A stretch of 64,000 bases of DNA. Origin: Prevotella sp. Lineage in GTDB: Bacteria > Bacteroidota > Bacteroidia > Bacteroidales > Bacteroidaceae. The notes beneath the pieces were generated by a model. That model had not been told where the DNA came from, made no database searches, and saw only the letters and a list, made by a program, of their open reading frames with translations. How positions within the stretch are numbered: position 1 is the stretch's first letter; the number at the start of each line of letters is the position of its first letter. This document shows, in pieces, positions 45,059 through 54,605 of this stretch. The translations under genes and the position numbers were made by a program. The stretch is from assembly GCA_017651265.1 (NCBI GenBank), contig JAGCDO010000007.1, forward strand, positions 1 through 64,000, read 5' to 3'.

Positions 45059-45556
45059 ATGAGTGAAAGAAGGAAAAGCATTGCATGCATTCGGATTACT
45101 CCTTACCTGGCGGAATATGCTGTCAGGAAGTTCCACGTCGATGAACGTACCGGAGCCATCTGCATTCCGGACACATCGGATCTCTACCACGTTGTCTGGA
45201 ACGGGATGACGAAGCCTCGGCGTGGAGAAATACCGGAAGAGGGGAACCTTCAGATCCTCCTCCCGAAACGACGTGAGGGGAAGAACCCTGCCTACTACAA
45301 CAAGATGTCGTCACAGTCAGTCAAGGCGTTCGACCATACGCTGAGGATCATCTTCAACTTCGAATACCATCACTTCCTTCTCGACCATGACCGCCGCGGA
45401 TCCAGGAAGAACATCATCGATCTGGTGGATGAATTCATCTCCAGGTACCATCTCGTATCCATCAGCTCGGACGCACTTATCAAGAACTGGCAGCGCTACC
45501 GACAGCGTATCTCTCCGCACCAGAAGAGGAAATACACGAAAAAATTGCGCTTTTAA
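45059..45556 (+). CDS. Phage protein beside the origin, unknown
   Basis: A 165-residue basic protein. It begins 'RRKSIACIRITPYLAEYAVRKFHVDE' and ends 'RYRQRISPHQKRKYTKKLRF' (cut in pieces), both basic and probably nucleic-acid binding. Its place right after the iterons would suit an initiator or regulator, but no such family was recognised. ATG 45059 is fixed by the promoter; the longer frame from 44930 runs through the inverted iterons. Confidence 0.6.
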   Translation: MSERRKSIACIRITPYLAEYAVRKFHVDERTGAICIPDTSDLYHVVWNGMTKPRRGEIPEEGNLQILLPKRREGKNPAYYNKMSSQSVKAFDHTLRIIFNFEYHHFLLDHDRRGSRKNIIDLVDEFISRYHLVSISSDALIKNWQRYRQRISPHQKRKYTKKLRF

Positions 45557-45607
45557 TATTCTTTAACTACCTCCAAACGTATCGTTTTGTCCTTTATATA
45601 CAGTAAT

Positions 45608-45952
45608 ATGAAAGAGTTTTCCAATCTGCTACTGGTGACACCAGTCGAGGGTTCCTCACAGGAACCGTTCCAGTTCATCGCAGACCACTTCGATTACCAG
45701 CCGGAATCATCTGATGAGGATCCGGGCATTTCCTGGAACTGCGACCATGTGTTTGTTATAGAGCGCCCGGATGATGAAGTCATCCGCTTCTTCTGCATTC
45801 CGAGAAGCTGCATACTGACGCTTCGGGACTCAGCTGGCTCCAGCTACCATATCGGCACGTCTGACATACCTGCCCGCGTGAATATCACGTCGCATCTGTA
45901 CCGCTGCCAGCTCGTTGTATCTTGCAAAATGCTATCCAACCCGTTGTTCTGA
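45608..45952 (+). CDS. Small phage protein before the protease, unknown
   Basis: A 114-residue protein without recognised family, with many strands ('HVFVIERPDDEVIRFFCIP', 'CILTLRDSAGSSYHIGT'). It lies between the origin region and the S49 protease, so it could belong to the head module. ATG 45608 is preceded by a few A-rich bases and is preferred to the frame start at 45587. Confidence 0.5.
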   Translation: MKEFSNLLLVTPVEGSSQEPFQFIADHFDYQPESSDEDPGISWNCDHVFVIERPDDEVIRFFCIPRSCILTLRDSAGSSYHIGTSDIPARVNITSHLYRCQLVVSCKMLSNPLF

Positions 45953-45996
45953 GGTCTTTTCGCTTCACATTATTAATTGATAATTTTGCGAAAAAT

Positions 45997-46938
45997 ATGA
46001 TTATGAAAGAGATACAGAGTATTCTACTTGGCGAACGCCCGCTGCTTATATCCAAGGACGGATATCGGCAGGTGGCCTCTATTGCATTCCTACCGAAGAC
46101 CAGCAGTATGCTAGGCCTCGAGAAGACATATAGGGATAAGACAACCGAAGCCCTTTCCATCCTGAAGAAGCTGATATCGGAGTCCGATGACAATATACAA
46201 ATCACCAACGACTACTCCGACCCGGATCTCCCCGACAACTGTATCGCATATCACCGTGTATGGGGATTCATAACCGGAGGCTGCAGCTGGGGGTTCTCCA
46301 GCAAGCAGCTCGAGGAAGACCTTCTCGCTGCAGAGGCGAACCCGCAGATCTGCGCGCACCTGCTGCATGTCAACTCATCTGGCGGTGAAGCATGGTACCT
46401 CGACCGCCTCGGAGAGACCATGCGCTCATGCAAAAAACCAATCGTCGGAATATACGAGAGCCACTGCGCAAGTGCTGCCTACTATATCGCCTGCCACTCA
46501 ACGGTTCTGTATGCCATGACCCGGAATGACCTGGTCGGTTGCATAGGTACGATGACCAGCTTCTATGACTTCGACGGCTTTTACAAGAAGATGGGTATCA
46601 ATCTCGTCGAGGCGAAGGCCACGAAGAGCGATCTGAAGAACAAAACGTTTGAGGACCTGGTCGACGGAAAACCGAAGGAGTTTATTGAAAGGATCCTCGA
46701 CCCTATCAATGAGCAGTTCCTTGCCGCCGTCAGGTCCCAGAGAGGGAAGATCGCCGAGATGGACGACGACAATCCCGTGCTGAGAGGTGAGATCTACTAC
46801 ACGGAGGAAGCCGTTGAAAACGGACTCATCGACGGAATGCACACATTCCTGGAGGCGGTGCAGGAAGCCTATTCCCTCGGGAAGAAGACTAACGATTCGG
46901 GAAAGTTGAAGGAAAGTATCTACAATATTGTACGATAA
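45997..46938 (+). CDS. S49-family (SppA/ClpP-like) phage prohead protease
   Basis: A 313-residue serine peptidase of the ClpP/crotonase fold. 'LLHVNSSGGEAW' supplies the oxyanion region, and 'ESHCASAAYYIAC' holds the probable nucleophile Ser159. 'GCIGTMTSFYDF' and 'EAKATKSDLKNKTF' match the SppA part with the general-base Lys near 210. Placed directly before the capsid gene, it probably matures the head. A TAATTTTG box at 45981-45988 ends 8 bp before ATG 45997. Confidence 0.82.
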   Translation: MIMKEIQSILLGERPLLISKDGYRQVASIAFLPKTSSMLGLEKTYRDKTTEALSILKKLISESDDNIQITNDYSDPDLPDNCIAYHRVWGFITGGCSWGFSSKQLEEDLLAAEANPQICAHLLHVNSSGGEAWYLDRLGETMRSCKKPIVGIYESHCASAAYYIACHSTVLYAMTRNDLVGCIGTMTSFYDFDGFYKKMGINLVEAKATKSDLKNKTFEDLVDGKPKEFIERILDPINEQFLAAVRSQRGKIAEMDDDNPVLRGEIYYTEEAVENGLIDGMHTFLEAVQEAYSLGKKTNDSGKLKESIYNIVR

Positions 46939-46955
46939 TTTAATCTCTTAGATGT

Positions 46956-48947
46956 ATGAAAAAGAAACTTTATGCAATTCTTGAGCGTCTCGGACTGAAG
47001 CAGAAGTTCGAAGACAAGAGCCTGACGCAGGAGGAGTTCAACACACTGGTGGCAGAGTACCAAAAGGAATACCAGACCACCATTGAGCAGGACCTTCAGG
47101 CCGAGCAGGCTGTGCTGGAGCAGACCAAGCTCCAGGAGACATTGAACACCATCCATGGCGTGATCGCTTCCGTGGCCCCTGAGGTCGTCGAAAGTGAAGA
47201 GAACGCAGGTGGTGAGAATCACGATGCGACGATGGAAGGCGTTATCGCATCCATCAACAACCTCGGACAGGAGCTGAAGAAAATGGCAAAGTCACCGGCT
47301 GAAGATGTTGCTGAGCAGACCTTCACGGTATCTCCGGTCAGCATCAACGGCTTCGGTAACACTCCGGAGTACCTCTTCGGTATCGAGCATCCTATGTTCG
47401 ACATGAAGAAGCGCTGGAACCAGATCGCTGCAGCTCCCCGCAACTACCCGTCTATGATCGCAGCCGACGAGGAGGTCGACGGACGTGCATTCAACCAGGA
47501 ACTGCGCGCCTATGGCCGCAGCCTCCAGCAGCGTATGTCGTACCTCGTCGAGAACAAGCTCATCGGCGACCTGAAGGCACTCGCCACAGGAGAGTTCTCC
47601 AACAACTACAGCGGACTCGCTTCTGCCAACCTCGGTGACCAGTTCATCATCCGCCGTCAGGATGCGCTCATCGCACGTATCCTCGCAAAGCGTGACCTTA
47701 CCCAGTACTTCCCGGTTGTGTATGGCATCCAGGACCGTGCAGTCCTCATTAATGCCTTCTTCGGAGAGGTTTCACAGGGATACCAGCCCGGTGAGGTATA
47801 CAAGGGCGGTATGGAGATCGAACCTAACGTCGGCTATGTTGACGACGCCATGATCAAGATCAAGTGGGGTCCGATGAAGGAGATCGAGCGCATGTATATC
47901 GGCTACCTCAACCGTGAGGGATCAGATCCAATCAAGTGGACCATGATCGAGTTCCAGCTGCTGAACAGCCTCCTGACTGCACAGATTGAGCAGAACAAGC
48001 GCCGTATGCGCGGTATCTACGTGAAGCCTGAGGAAGGCGTTGCAGGTTCGTATCTCAATGCAGGTACGGGTATCATGTACACCCTCCTCCGCTACGTTCA
48101 CGAGAACAAGCTGAAGACCTTCGACGACGTCAGCTACAACAGCTACACCAACGCTACGTTCCTTGCCGCCGTACAGGCATTCGTGTCTGCCATCAAGTCC
48201 AAGATCACGGAGGATATGGACATCGACAACCACGTTCTCTACCTGAACAAGAACCATCAGGACTGGTGGATCAAGAACATCCGCTCCACATACCATGTGG
48301 ACACGGACTTCACAGGTACGAGCCAGTGGCTCAACCGTGTTCCCGACACCGATGTGAACATCATCTGGCTGCCGTACATGGGACAGAGCACCCTGATGTT
48401 CATGGCAGAGCCAGGTAACATCCAGTTCCTGGAGTACGTTCCCGGCGAGATGCTCGCCGTGAAGATGGAACAGCAGATGGAGATGGTTCGCGCATGGTCT
48501 ACATGGAAGGAGGGATGCGGTGCTCCCTTCACAGGCCGCGTGTTCGCCACCAAGGCACTCATGGACGCCAACGACTATAAGTTCCAGCAGATCTTCCTGA
48601 ACAAGCCGGCTAAGCTGCTGGACGCCGGTGCCACCACCATCGACGGTACTGCAGGACGCTGGTTCATCACTGCAGCCAACGAGTCGGCCACAGCACTTAC
48701 AGGCATCACCAATGCCAAGGCAGGCGTGGCCTACTGCATCGAGTGCGGTTCCACCACGAACAAGACGACCATTGCCAAGTCCGGCAACTTCTCCGGCATC
48801 ACTGCTGCGTATACTCCGACCGCTGTCGGTGACTACATCATGGTCATCCTCAATTCGGATGGTAAGTTCTCTGAGCTCGAGCGCTGCGTAGGCGGTGTAC
48901 GAACCATCAACCAGACACTCCAGCCCAACGTGCCAGGTGGACGCTAA
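46956..48947 (+). CDS. Major capsid protein
   Basis: A 663-residue protein. Residues 1-130 are charged and helical ('LTQEEFNTLVAEYQKEYQTT', 'LGQELKKMAK'), probably an N-terminal scaffold or delta domain removed by the S49 protease. The rest ('RDLTQYFPVVYGIQDRAVLI', 'PVGEVYKGGMEIEPNVGYVDDAMIKIKWGP'-type region, 'LYLNKNHQDWWIKNIRST', 'NIIWLPYMGQSTLMFMAEPG') has the shape of Bacteroides phage capsid proteins. The last 110 residues look like an added Ig-like domain. The family call is by pattern and position. Confidence 0.78.
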   Translation: MKKKLYAILERLGLKQKFEDKSLTQEEFNTLVAEYQKEYQTTIEQDLQAEQAVLEQTKLQETLNTIHGVIASVAPEVVESEENAGGENHDATMEGVIASINNLGQELKKMAKSPAEDVAEQTFTVSPVSINGFGNTPEYLFGIEHPMFDMKKRWNQIAAAPRNYPSMIAADEEVDGRAFNQELRAYGRSLQQRMSYLVENKLIGDLKALATGEFSNNYSGLASANLGDQFIIRRQDALIARILAKRDLTQYFPVVYGIQDRAVLINAFFGEVSQGYQPGEVYKGGMEIEPNVGYVDDAMIKIKWGPMKEIERMYIGYLNREGSDPIKWTMIEFQLLNSLLTAQIEQNKRRMRGIYVKPEEGVAGSYLNAGTGIMYTLLRYVHENKLKTFDDVSYNSYTNATFLAAVQAFVSAIKSKITEDMDIDNHVLYLNKNHQDWWIKNIRSTYHVDTDFTGTSQWLNRVPDTDVNIIWLPYMGQSTLMFMAEPGNIQFLEYVPGEMLAVKMEQQMEMVRAWSTWKEGCGAPFTGRVFATKALMDANDYKFQQIFLNKPAKLLDAGATTIDGTAGRWFITAANESATALTGITNAKAGVAYCIECGSTTNKTTIAKSGNFSGITAAYTPTAVGDYIMVILNSDGKFSELERCVGGVRTINQTLQPNVPGGR

Positions 48948-48985
48948 GCGCTTTCTTTTTTATTAGATAATAGTAAAATTCCAGG

Positions 48986-49015
48986 AGAGGGTGCACCTGG
49001 GCAGGCGCATCCTCT
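48986..49015 (+). other. Strong hairpin after the capsid gene
   Basis: AGAGGGTGC pairs with GCATCCTCT (one G-T pair) around a nested CCTG/CAGG stem. No T-run follows, so it may stabilise the abundant capsid transcript or thin out read-through. Confidence 0.6.
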
Positions 49016-49035
49016 TCGTCTTAAAAAGAGAAATC

Positions 49036-49734
49036 ATGAAACAAAACATTATGAGTAAGTCGGCGACACGCCGCATCTTGCAATACGAGAACCATCGTGG
49101 GCGTCAGCTGCTCATGGTTGTATTGGGATTGTTTGCCATTATCGCCTTCCTCTTGGGATGGTGCGAGCCAGCCAGCGCCGCAGGCTACGGATCAGCCCTC
49201 GGCCTCGCTGCCATGACCGGTATCGCCAGCATCTCCGATGTCAGTGACAAGGAGACACACGGTAACGAGATCGGCTATTTCGTGGCGCTCATCCCGGTTG
49301 CCATGATCAACGACCCGATGAACTTCCCGCAGCCGGAGGCAGGAAGCCGTGCCATTGCGGCGTTCCAGCTGAAGACAGGGGAAACGTGTCCGGTGTTCGA
49401 AGCACATACTATACCGACGCTGGTCAGTACATCGGAAAAGGGCGACGTCACGACAAACGGCACGAATACGTTCACAATGATCATGGGTGGAGACCGCGAC
49501 GTCCTGCACACCTTCGTGGAGGAGTTCGCAGGCTGCAAGTTCGTCATCATGTACAAGCACATCAAGGATTCCGTATGGTATGTGATCGGCGAGCCTGAGC
49601 GCCCGATGATCCTCAACAGTACGGAGACCAAGGATGACGCCGACGGACGTTACACCACTCTGACGTTCACGCGCAACAGCGTGTATCTTCCTCTTAAGTA
49701 CACTCCTACTACCCTACCCGTCGCAGCAACCTAA
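49036..49734 (+). CDS. Putative phage structural protein with N-terminal membrane helix
   Basis: A 232-residue protein. A basic N-terminus ('SKSATRRILQYENHRGRQ') precedes a hydrophobic helix ('LLMVVLGLFAIIAFLLGW', about residues 26-43) and 'EPASAAG', like a signal sequence. The rest looks like a soluble beta-rich virion protein ('SVWYVIGEPERPMILNSTE', 'FTRNSVYLPLKYTPTTLP'). It follows the capsid gene. A membrane helix on a virion protein is unusual; a cleaved leader is possible. Start may also be Met6 (49051). Confidence 0.5.
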   Translation: MKQNIMSKSATRRILQYENHRGRQLLMVVLGLFAIIAFLLGWCEPASAAGYGSALGLAAMTGIASISDVSDKETHGNEIGYFVALIPVAMINDPMNFPQPEAGSRAIAAFQLKTGETCPVFEAHTIPTLVSTSEKGDVTTNGTNTFTMIMGGDRDVLHTFVEEFAGCKFVIMYKHIKDSVWYVIGEPERPMILNSTETKDDADGRYTTLTFTRNSVYLPLKYTPTTLPVAAT

Positions 49735-49745
49735 CAGATTCGTCT

Positions 49746-50099
49746 ATGAATGAGATTGATCGACTGAGACTAACCCACCGCTTGAGCAATCATGCTCAGG
49801 CGGTTCGGGACTTGGAACTGCTCAGAAAACACGACAAGGCAGCGGCGGAGAAGTTCGGATGGAACCCGCTCCTCCATGCCGATGACATACTGTTTGCACT
49901 TACCTTGTTTGCAAACGAGGAGGAAATAGTATCCAACCGTAAGGCACCCGCTGAGGAAGCACCTTCCAAGAAAGCACCTTCCAAGAAAGAGGCACCCGCT
50001 GAGGAAGCACCCGCAGAGGAGGCACCCGCTGAGGAAGCACCTTCCAAGAAAGCACCTTCCAAGAAAGCACCTTCCAAGAAAGAGGCAAAAAAAAAGTGA
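49746..50099 (+). CDS. Phage protein with C-terminal pentapeptide repeats
   Basis: A 117-residue protein. Residues 1-66 are a helical domain ('NEIDRLRLTHRLSNHAQAVRDLELLRK' region) with no recognised family. Residues 67-117 are about ten copies of a five-residue unit, APxEE or APSKK. The DNA repeats in 15-bp steps (about 49949-50094), so copy number may vary by slippage. The Lys-rich tail is histone H1-like and could bind DNA. Stop overlaps the next GTG start. Confidence 0.6.
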   Translation: MNEIDRLRLTHRLSNHAQAVRDLELLRKHDKAAAEKFGWNPLLHADDILFALTLFANEEEIVSNRKAPAEEAPSKKAPSKKEAPAEEAPAEEAPAEEAPSKKAPSKKAPSKKEAKKK

Positions 50100-50575
50100 G
50101 TAAGGAGGAGGAATATCCCAGGATAGACTGGGATGACCTCTCCGACCCGGATGTGCAGATGGCGACCGTTCTGTATAATGACCGCATCAACACATGGCGT
50201 AAGATGAAGCAGCTCGACGAACAGCTTGACAAGCACCCGACAGAGTCTGCCGTCAAAAGCATGGCGGAGCTCAGGGTTCGCAACCTTCAGGCGTTCGACG
50301 AGCTGCAGTCTTATAATGACACGGGGAAGTTCCTGTGCCAACACCCGCTGCTAAGTGATCGCTCCGAGTTCTCACAGCTGCTTGACCTGCTCTCAAGGGA
50401 TCCTTCTGAATTCCTTCGCCAGCACCGCAACGAACTTGATAGCATCAAGAGATACAGGTCCTACCTCAAGAGGGAGGATCGTGCCGCCAGGAGAAGCAGT
50501 GACCGCGAGAACCTCGATCGCCATATCAACAGGGAGAAAGTCTTCAGGATGGTCCTGGAGCAGAACAATAAATAA
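50096..50575 (+). CDS. Phage protein, unknown, charged helical
   Basis: A 159-residue charged, mostly helical protein without recognised family ('DVQMATVLYNDRINTWRKMKQLDEQLDK' region, then a basic C-terminus with many Arg). It starts with GTG inside the stop of the previous gene. It might be a minor virion or scaffolding protein, by position only. Confidence 0.5.
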   Translation: MSKEEEYPRIDWDDLSDPDVQMATVLYNDRINTWRKMKQLDEQLDKHPTESAVKSMAELRVRNLQAFDELQSYNDTGKFLCQHPLLSDRSEFSQLLDLLSRDPSEFLRQHRNELDSIKRYRSYLKREDRAARRSSDRENLDRHINREKVFRMVLEQNNK

Positions 50576-50586
50576 TCAATGTAATA

Positions 50587-51900
50587 ATGGAAAAGCTGAT
50601 AGAAGTATTTAATTTGGGCGGACTTCCTACCGCCCCGCTGGATTCCTTCCATGAGCTTCAGGAGGACTTCAAGAAGTCTGATCCTGACAAGTTAGCGAAG
50701 CTGCAGATGCTGATCATCACACGCGGCTTCAAGTATTCATTCAAGGTCTGGAAGGATCCTGACGGCGTTCTGTGGATCATAGACGCCCATCAGAGAAAGA
50801 AGGCCCTCACCGCGTTGCGAAAGGCCGGGTTCACCATTCCGCCGATACCATACGAGGAGATCGAGGCCAAGGACAAACAGGAGGCAGTTGAGGAAATCGC
50901 CGCCTACAACTCCGAGTTCGCCTCGAAGAACCCTGACACGATCCTGTTCAGGAAGTACAACATCGACTCGGAGGTGCTGGAACGTTTCAGTCTCGGGTTT
51001 GAGCCTGTGAAGACGGACTTCGGGGCTGACACCACATGCCTGTTCCATGGACAGGAGTCGGCGGACGTCAAGGAGGATGAAGCCGTTTTCTCGCTTCCTC
51101 AGGAAGAGGGGAAGGTATTCGCACGTCCCGGGGACGTGTTCCTGCTCGGAAGCAACAGGCTGATGTGCGGTGACTGCCGCTCACGGTCGGATGTCTCCGT
51201 GCTGATGGATGGCAGGTATGCGGACATGATCCTTACGGACCCTCCATACAACGTCGACTATCAGGGAGGGTCGCAGGACCAGCTCAAGATAGAGAACGAC
51301 TCCATGGAGAACGACACCTTCGCGCTCTTCCTGAAGCAGGTGTTTTCTATCATGTTTTCCATTATCAAGCCGGGAGGTTCCTTCTATGTGTTCCATGCTG
51401 ATTCGGAAGGGGAGAATTTCCGCAAGTCGCTCCGTTCTTCCGGATTCAAGATCGCACAATGCTGCATCTGGGTGAAAGACTCGCTGGTCATGGGCCGCCA
51501 GGACTACCAGTGGCAGCATGAGCCATGCCTGTACGGATGGAAGCCGGGAGCCGCACACTTCTGGAATTCCGACAGGAAACAGACTACAGTATGGAACTTC
51601 GACAAACCGCGAGCCAACAGGATCCATCCCACGATGAAGCCCGTTGCGCTGATGGCGTACCCCGTCTGCAACTCGACGAAGACAGGTGAGGTCGTAGCGG
51701 ATTTCTTCTCAGGGTCCGGATCCACCATCATGGCCTGCCAGCAGGTCGACCGTCTGTGCTATGCGATGGAGATTGATCCGAAATACGTGTCGGCATCGGT
51801 ACTGAGGTTCAGAACCATGTTCCCAGAGCAGCCGGTAAGGCTGATCAGGGACGGTGTGCTGATGTCCGCTGATGAGACGACGAAACTCTGCAGCCTATGA
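50587..51900 (+). CDS. DNA methyltransferase (beta-class N4-C/N6-A) with ParB-like N-terminal domain
   Basis: A 437-residue protein. Residues 15-150 look like a ParB/Srx nuclease-like domain ('IITRGFKYSFKVWKDPDGVLWIIDAHQRKKAL' region, 'IDAHQRKKAL'). The methyltransferase follows, with DPPY at 218-221 (catalytic motif IV), then target recognition, then 'DFFSGSGST' at 372-380 (SAM motif I). This order is that of the beta class. It probably protects phage DNA from host restriction. It sits among the packaging genes and overlaps the next gene (ATGA). Confidence 0.88.
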   Translation: MEKLIEVFNLGGLPTAPLDSFHELQEDFKKSDPDKLAKLQMLIITRGFKYSFKVWKDPDGVLWIIDAHQRKKALTALRKAGFTIPPIPYEEIEAKDKQEAVEEIAAYNSEFASKNPDTILFRKYNIDSEVLERFSLGFEPVKTDFGADTTCLFHGQESADVKEDEAVFSLPQEEGKVFARPGDVFLLGSNRLMCGDCRSRSDVSVLMDGRYADMILTDPPYNVDYQGGSQDQLKIENDSMENDTFALFLKQVFSIMFSIIKPGGSFYVFHADSEGENFRKSLRSSGFKIAQCCIWVKDSLVMGRQDYQWQHEPCLYGWKPGAAHFWNSDRKQTTVWNFDKPRANRIHPTMKPVALMAYPVCNSTKTGEVVADFFSGSGSTIMACQQVDRLCYAMEIDPKYVSASVLRFRTMFPEQPVRLIRDGVLMSADETTKLCSL

Positions 51901-52217
51901 CATCGAAGGATATGATAGGGGATGAGTACGTTCAGCAGGTGCGGACGTTCGGGGCGCTGGATTACACGCCCCAGCGCATCTGTCGGCTGCTGGGGCTGTC
52001 AAAGACGGCCAGCGTACAGCTGATGCTCCGGCTCGAGATCCCCGGGGATGTCTACCATGACGCCTACCGACAGGGGCATGCACTTGGTGAATACAATATC
52101 GATGCGGAACTTGCGAAGAAGGCCGAGACGGGCGACGTGGATGCCATCACGCTGCTTGAGGAGCGCAAGAACGAGCGTCGTGAGCGTGATTTGCGTTATG
52201 AACTGTTCGGAATATGA
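51897..52217 (+). CDS. Small HTH phage protein before the terminase
   Basis: A 106-residue protein with an HTH ('RTFGALDYTPQRICRLLGLSK' region, residues 16-36) and a charged C-terminal helix ('LLEERKNERRERDLRYEL'). Both ends overlap the neighbouring genes by 4 bp. It could be a terminase DNA-recognition subunit or a regulator of packaging; the next gene is an alternative small terminase. Confidence 0.55.
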   Translation: MTSKDMIGDEYVQQVRTFGALDYTPQRICRLLGLSKTASVQLMLRLEIPGDVYHDAYRQGHALGEYNIDAELAKKAETGDVDAITLLEERKNERRERDLRYELFGI

Positions 52218-52864
52218 CAAATCTTGAGAAACTAGAAAACCTGCATCCTGACCTGATATCCGAGTTCCTGGCCACAGGGCAATGCTCCAGGATCCCGGAG
52301 GAGATGAAGATGTTCCTCAAGCAGCTGCAGTGGGCGGTCGAGATCTTCGAGACCGAGCGCAACATCACACGCGCTGCTCGTAAGCTGAAGCTGAGGATCA
52401 ATGCGCAGCAGGGTGTGTCCGTGGAGGTGCGTACCTGCATGGCACGCATCTATGAGGCGATCAACTATTTCAACGTCGACTGCAACGTGTCGATAAAGGT
52501 ATGGGAGAGCAACTTCGCCAACAAGTACGAGGACCTCGCCAAGCTCTGCGCGGAGCGTCGCGACTATAAGAACATGAAGCTCTGCTATGATGCCGCACTG
52601 GAGTGCAGGAGGAGGGCTTCCGAGATCGCAGAGGCGGACAGGGACATGGGAGTAGTCTACCTCATTACGCCGGAGATGACTCCGGAGATGCTGGGCTTCG
52701 AGAAGAAGAGCCTGAAGGAGATCGCCTCCAAGTGCAATAACGGGTTCTACGTCACGCTCATCAACGGCCTTCCCATCGAGAAGGAAGAGAAGAAGAGGCT
52801 TCTCCGTGATGCTGATATCGAGGATGCGGAACTGATAAAGGATATACAGGAAGATGGATATTGA
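52214..52864 (+). CDS. Probable terminase small subunit
   Basis: A 216-residue helical protein. 'IFETERNITRAARKLKLRINAQQG' (residues 44-67) reads like an HTH, and 'VRTCMARIYEAINYFN' extends it. The gene lies immediately before the large terminase and overlaps it by 11 bp, the usual place of TerS. The long C-terminal part (130-216) is acidic and could bind TerL. Family identity is not certain. Confidence 0.5.
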   Translation: MTNLEKLENLHPDLISEFLATGQCSRIPEEMKMFLKQLQWAVEIFETERNITRAARKLKLRINAQQGVSVEVRTCMARIYEAINYFNVDCNVSIKVWESNFANKYEDLAKLCAERRDYKNMKLCYDAALECRRRASEIAEADRDMGVVYLITPEMTPEMLGFEKKSLKEIASKCNNGFYVTLINGLPIEKEEKKRLLRDADIEDAELIKDIQEDGY

Positions 52865-54605
52865 CAAAGGATTCTCGGATTTCGAGTCTCTGTACATGAA
52901 TCATGTGCAGATTGTGTGCAATCTGATCGATGCGAACCAGATGTACGCCGAGCTGGGCCGTGGTACCGGTAAGACTGAGATGGTGATGACTCCACGGATC
53001 ATCAGGGTATGCAATGACCTGCCGAGGGAACTGATGTTCCTCGTGCACAAGACCTACGTGGCACTTCTCACCAATGTGTGGCCGTCCATCCAGGCTTCGT
53101 TCTCGAAGATGGTGACGGTAAACGGCCACCAGCGTCCCCTGCTGGAGTACGGCATAGACTATGTGGCCGGTGAGACGAAGCTGCCGTCACACTTCCTGCG
53201 TCCCCGGTTCCCGCTGTCCATGGCAAAGCATTCCATCGTGTTCCGCAACGGAGCACATCTGCAGCTGGTGAGCAGCGACCAGCCCGAGAGCGTGGCAGGA
53301 CGTAGCGCCGTGCACGCATTCATAGAGGAGATGAAGCACAACAGCGGCGAGAAGCTCAAGAGCCGCCTGTTCCCTACCCTTCGCGGTGGCGGATCGGAAG
53401 TCCGCCGCTCTGCATACTATGCGGGGATAACGGGAGTCAGCGATACGGCCAGGGTCGACCTCGGCGAGGACAGCTGGTTCGAGGAATACGAGCAGAACAT
53501 GGATAAGCAGCTCATCGATGAGATAGCCACCGTCGCCCTGTCATTGAACAAGAGCGTCTACAGACAGTACGCTCTGCAGAAGGAGCTGCGTGAAACGAAG
53601 AATCCAGCCGTGATGGAGAAGATCAGGCTGGAGAACCAGCGGCTGCAGCACTTCATCGCACGATGGAAGCCGAGACTTGCCGACATGCGTCGCAATGCGG
53701 TGTTCTATATGCGTGCCTCCTCATTCGCCAACAAGGATATCCTCGGTCCGAAGTTCTTCAAGACACAGATAGAGACCCTCGACATCGATGAGTTCCTGAC
53801 GTCCATCTGCTCCGTCAGGCACAAGGAGGTGACCAACAAGTTCTTCGCCGCGTACAACAGGGAACGGCACCAGTTCAAGGACTCGTATATCTACAACCAG
53901 ATCATGCGCTACAGCCTGAAGGACCACTTCACGCTGTCCGCCAGGTTCCTCCAGCACTACTCGAAGAACGACCCCCTGTATGTGGGGTACGATCCCGGAC
54001 ACTTCCAGTCACTTATCGTCGCACAGCAGAAGGATTTCGGCCAGCGCCTTGACATCATCAAGGAGTTCTATGCCTACGTGCCTGAGGACCAGCAGGAACT
54101 GGCAAAGCAGTTCTATGAGTTCTTCGGTGCGGACAGCGTCAACAAGGTCATACACCTCTATCCGGACCGTGCCGGCAACAAGACGAAGGAACAGATGGAG
54201 CAGATAACGACGGATTCGAAGATCATGCAGCATGCACTGGAGAACTATGGATTCACCGTCGTACTCTACAACGAGAACCAGGGGACAATCTACCACTGGC
54301 AGCAGTTCAAGCTCTGCCTCCTGCTCTTCTCGGAGCGCACGGGCTACCTTCCGCGCGTCCGCATCGACGAAAACGAGTGTCCGAACCTCTGCAGCGCTAT
54401 TCTCATCTCCCCGCTCAAGAAAACCGACGGGAAGATAGAGCTCGACAAGTCAAGCGAGAAGAAGGAGGCCCTCAAGCGACAGGCCGGACTCACTACGCAG
54501 CTCCCTTCGGCCATGATATACCTCCTTTATGGCCTGTACGGCGACATTGCGAAGAACGACCTCACCTCACTGCCCGACGACCTGCCTGACAACTTCACTG
54601 TTTAG
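52854..54605 (+). CDS. Terminase large subunit
   Basis: A 583-residue packaging motor. Walker A 'GRGTGKT' at residues 35-41. 'SVAGRSAVHAFIEEMKHNSGEK' holds the Walker B acid pair. The C-terminal RNase H-like nuclease has Asp380 in 'YVGYDPGHF', a second acid Asp438 in 'YPDRAGN' and 'IDENECPNLCSAI'. It cuts and pumps phage DNA into heads. A terminator follows at 54737. It is downstream of the capsid gene, the reverse of the usual module order. Confidence 0.88.
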   Translation: MDIDKGFSDFESLYMNHVQIVCNLIDANQMYAELGRGTGKTEMVMTPRIIRVCNDLPRELMFLVHKTYVALLTNVWPSIQASFSKMVTVNGHQRPLLEYGIDYVAGETKLPSHFLRPRFPLSMAKHSIVFRNGAHLQLVSSDQPESVAGRSAVHAFIEEMKHNSGEKLKSRLFPTLRGGGSEVRRSAYYAGITGVSDTARVDLGEDSWFEEYEQNMDKQLIDEIATVALSLNKSVYRQYALQKELRETKNPAVMEKIRLENQRLQHFIARWKPRLADMRRNAVFYMRASSFANKDILGPKFFKTQIETLDIDEFLTSICSVRHKEVTNKFFAAYNRERHQFKDSYIYNQIMRYSLKDHFTLSARFLQHYSKNDPLYVGYDPGHFQSLIVAQQKDFGQRLDIIKEFYAYVPEDQQELAKQFYEFFGADSVNKVIHLYPDRAGNKTKEQMEQITTDSKIMQHALENYGFTVVLYNENQGTIYHWQQFKLCLLLFSERTGYLPRVRIDENECPNLCSAILISPLKKTDGKIELDKSSEKKEALKRQAGLTTQLPSAMIYLLYGLYGDIAKNDLTSLPDDLPDNFTV

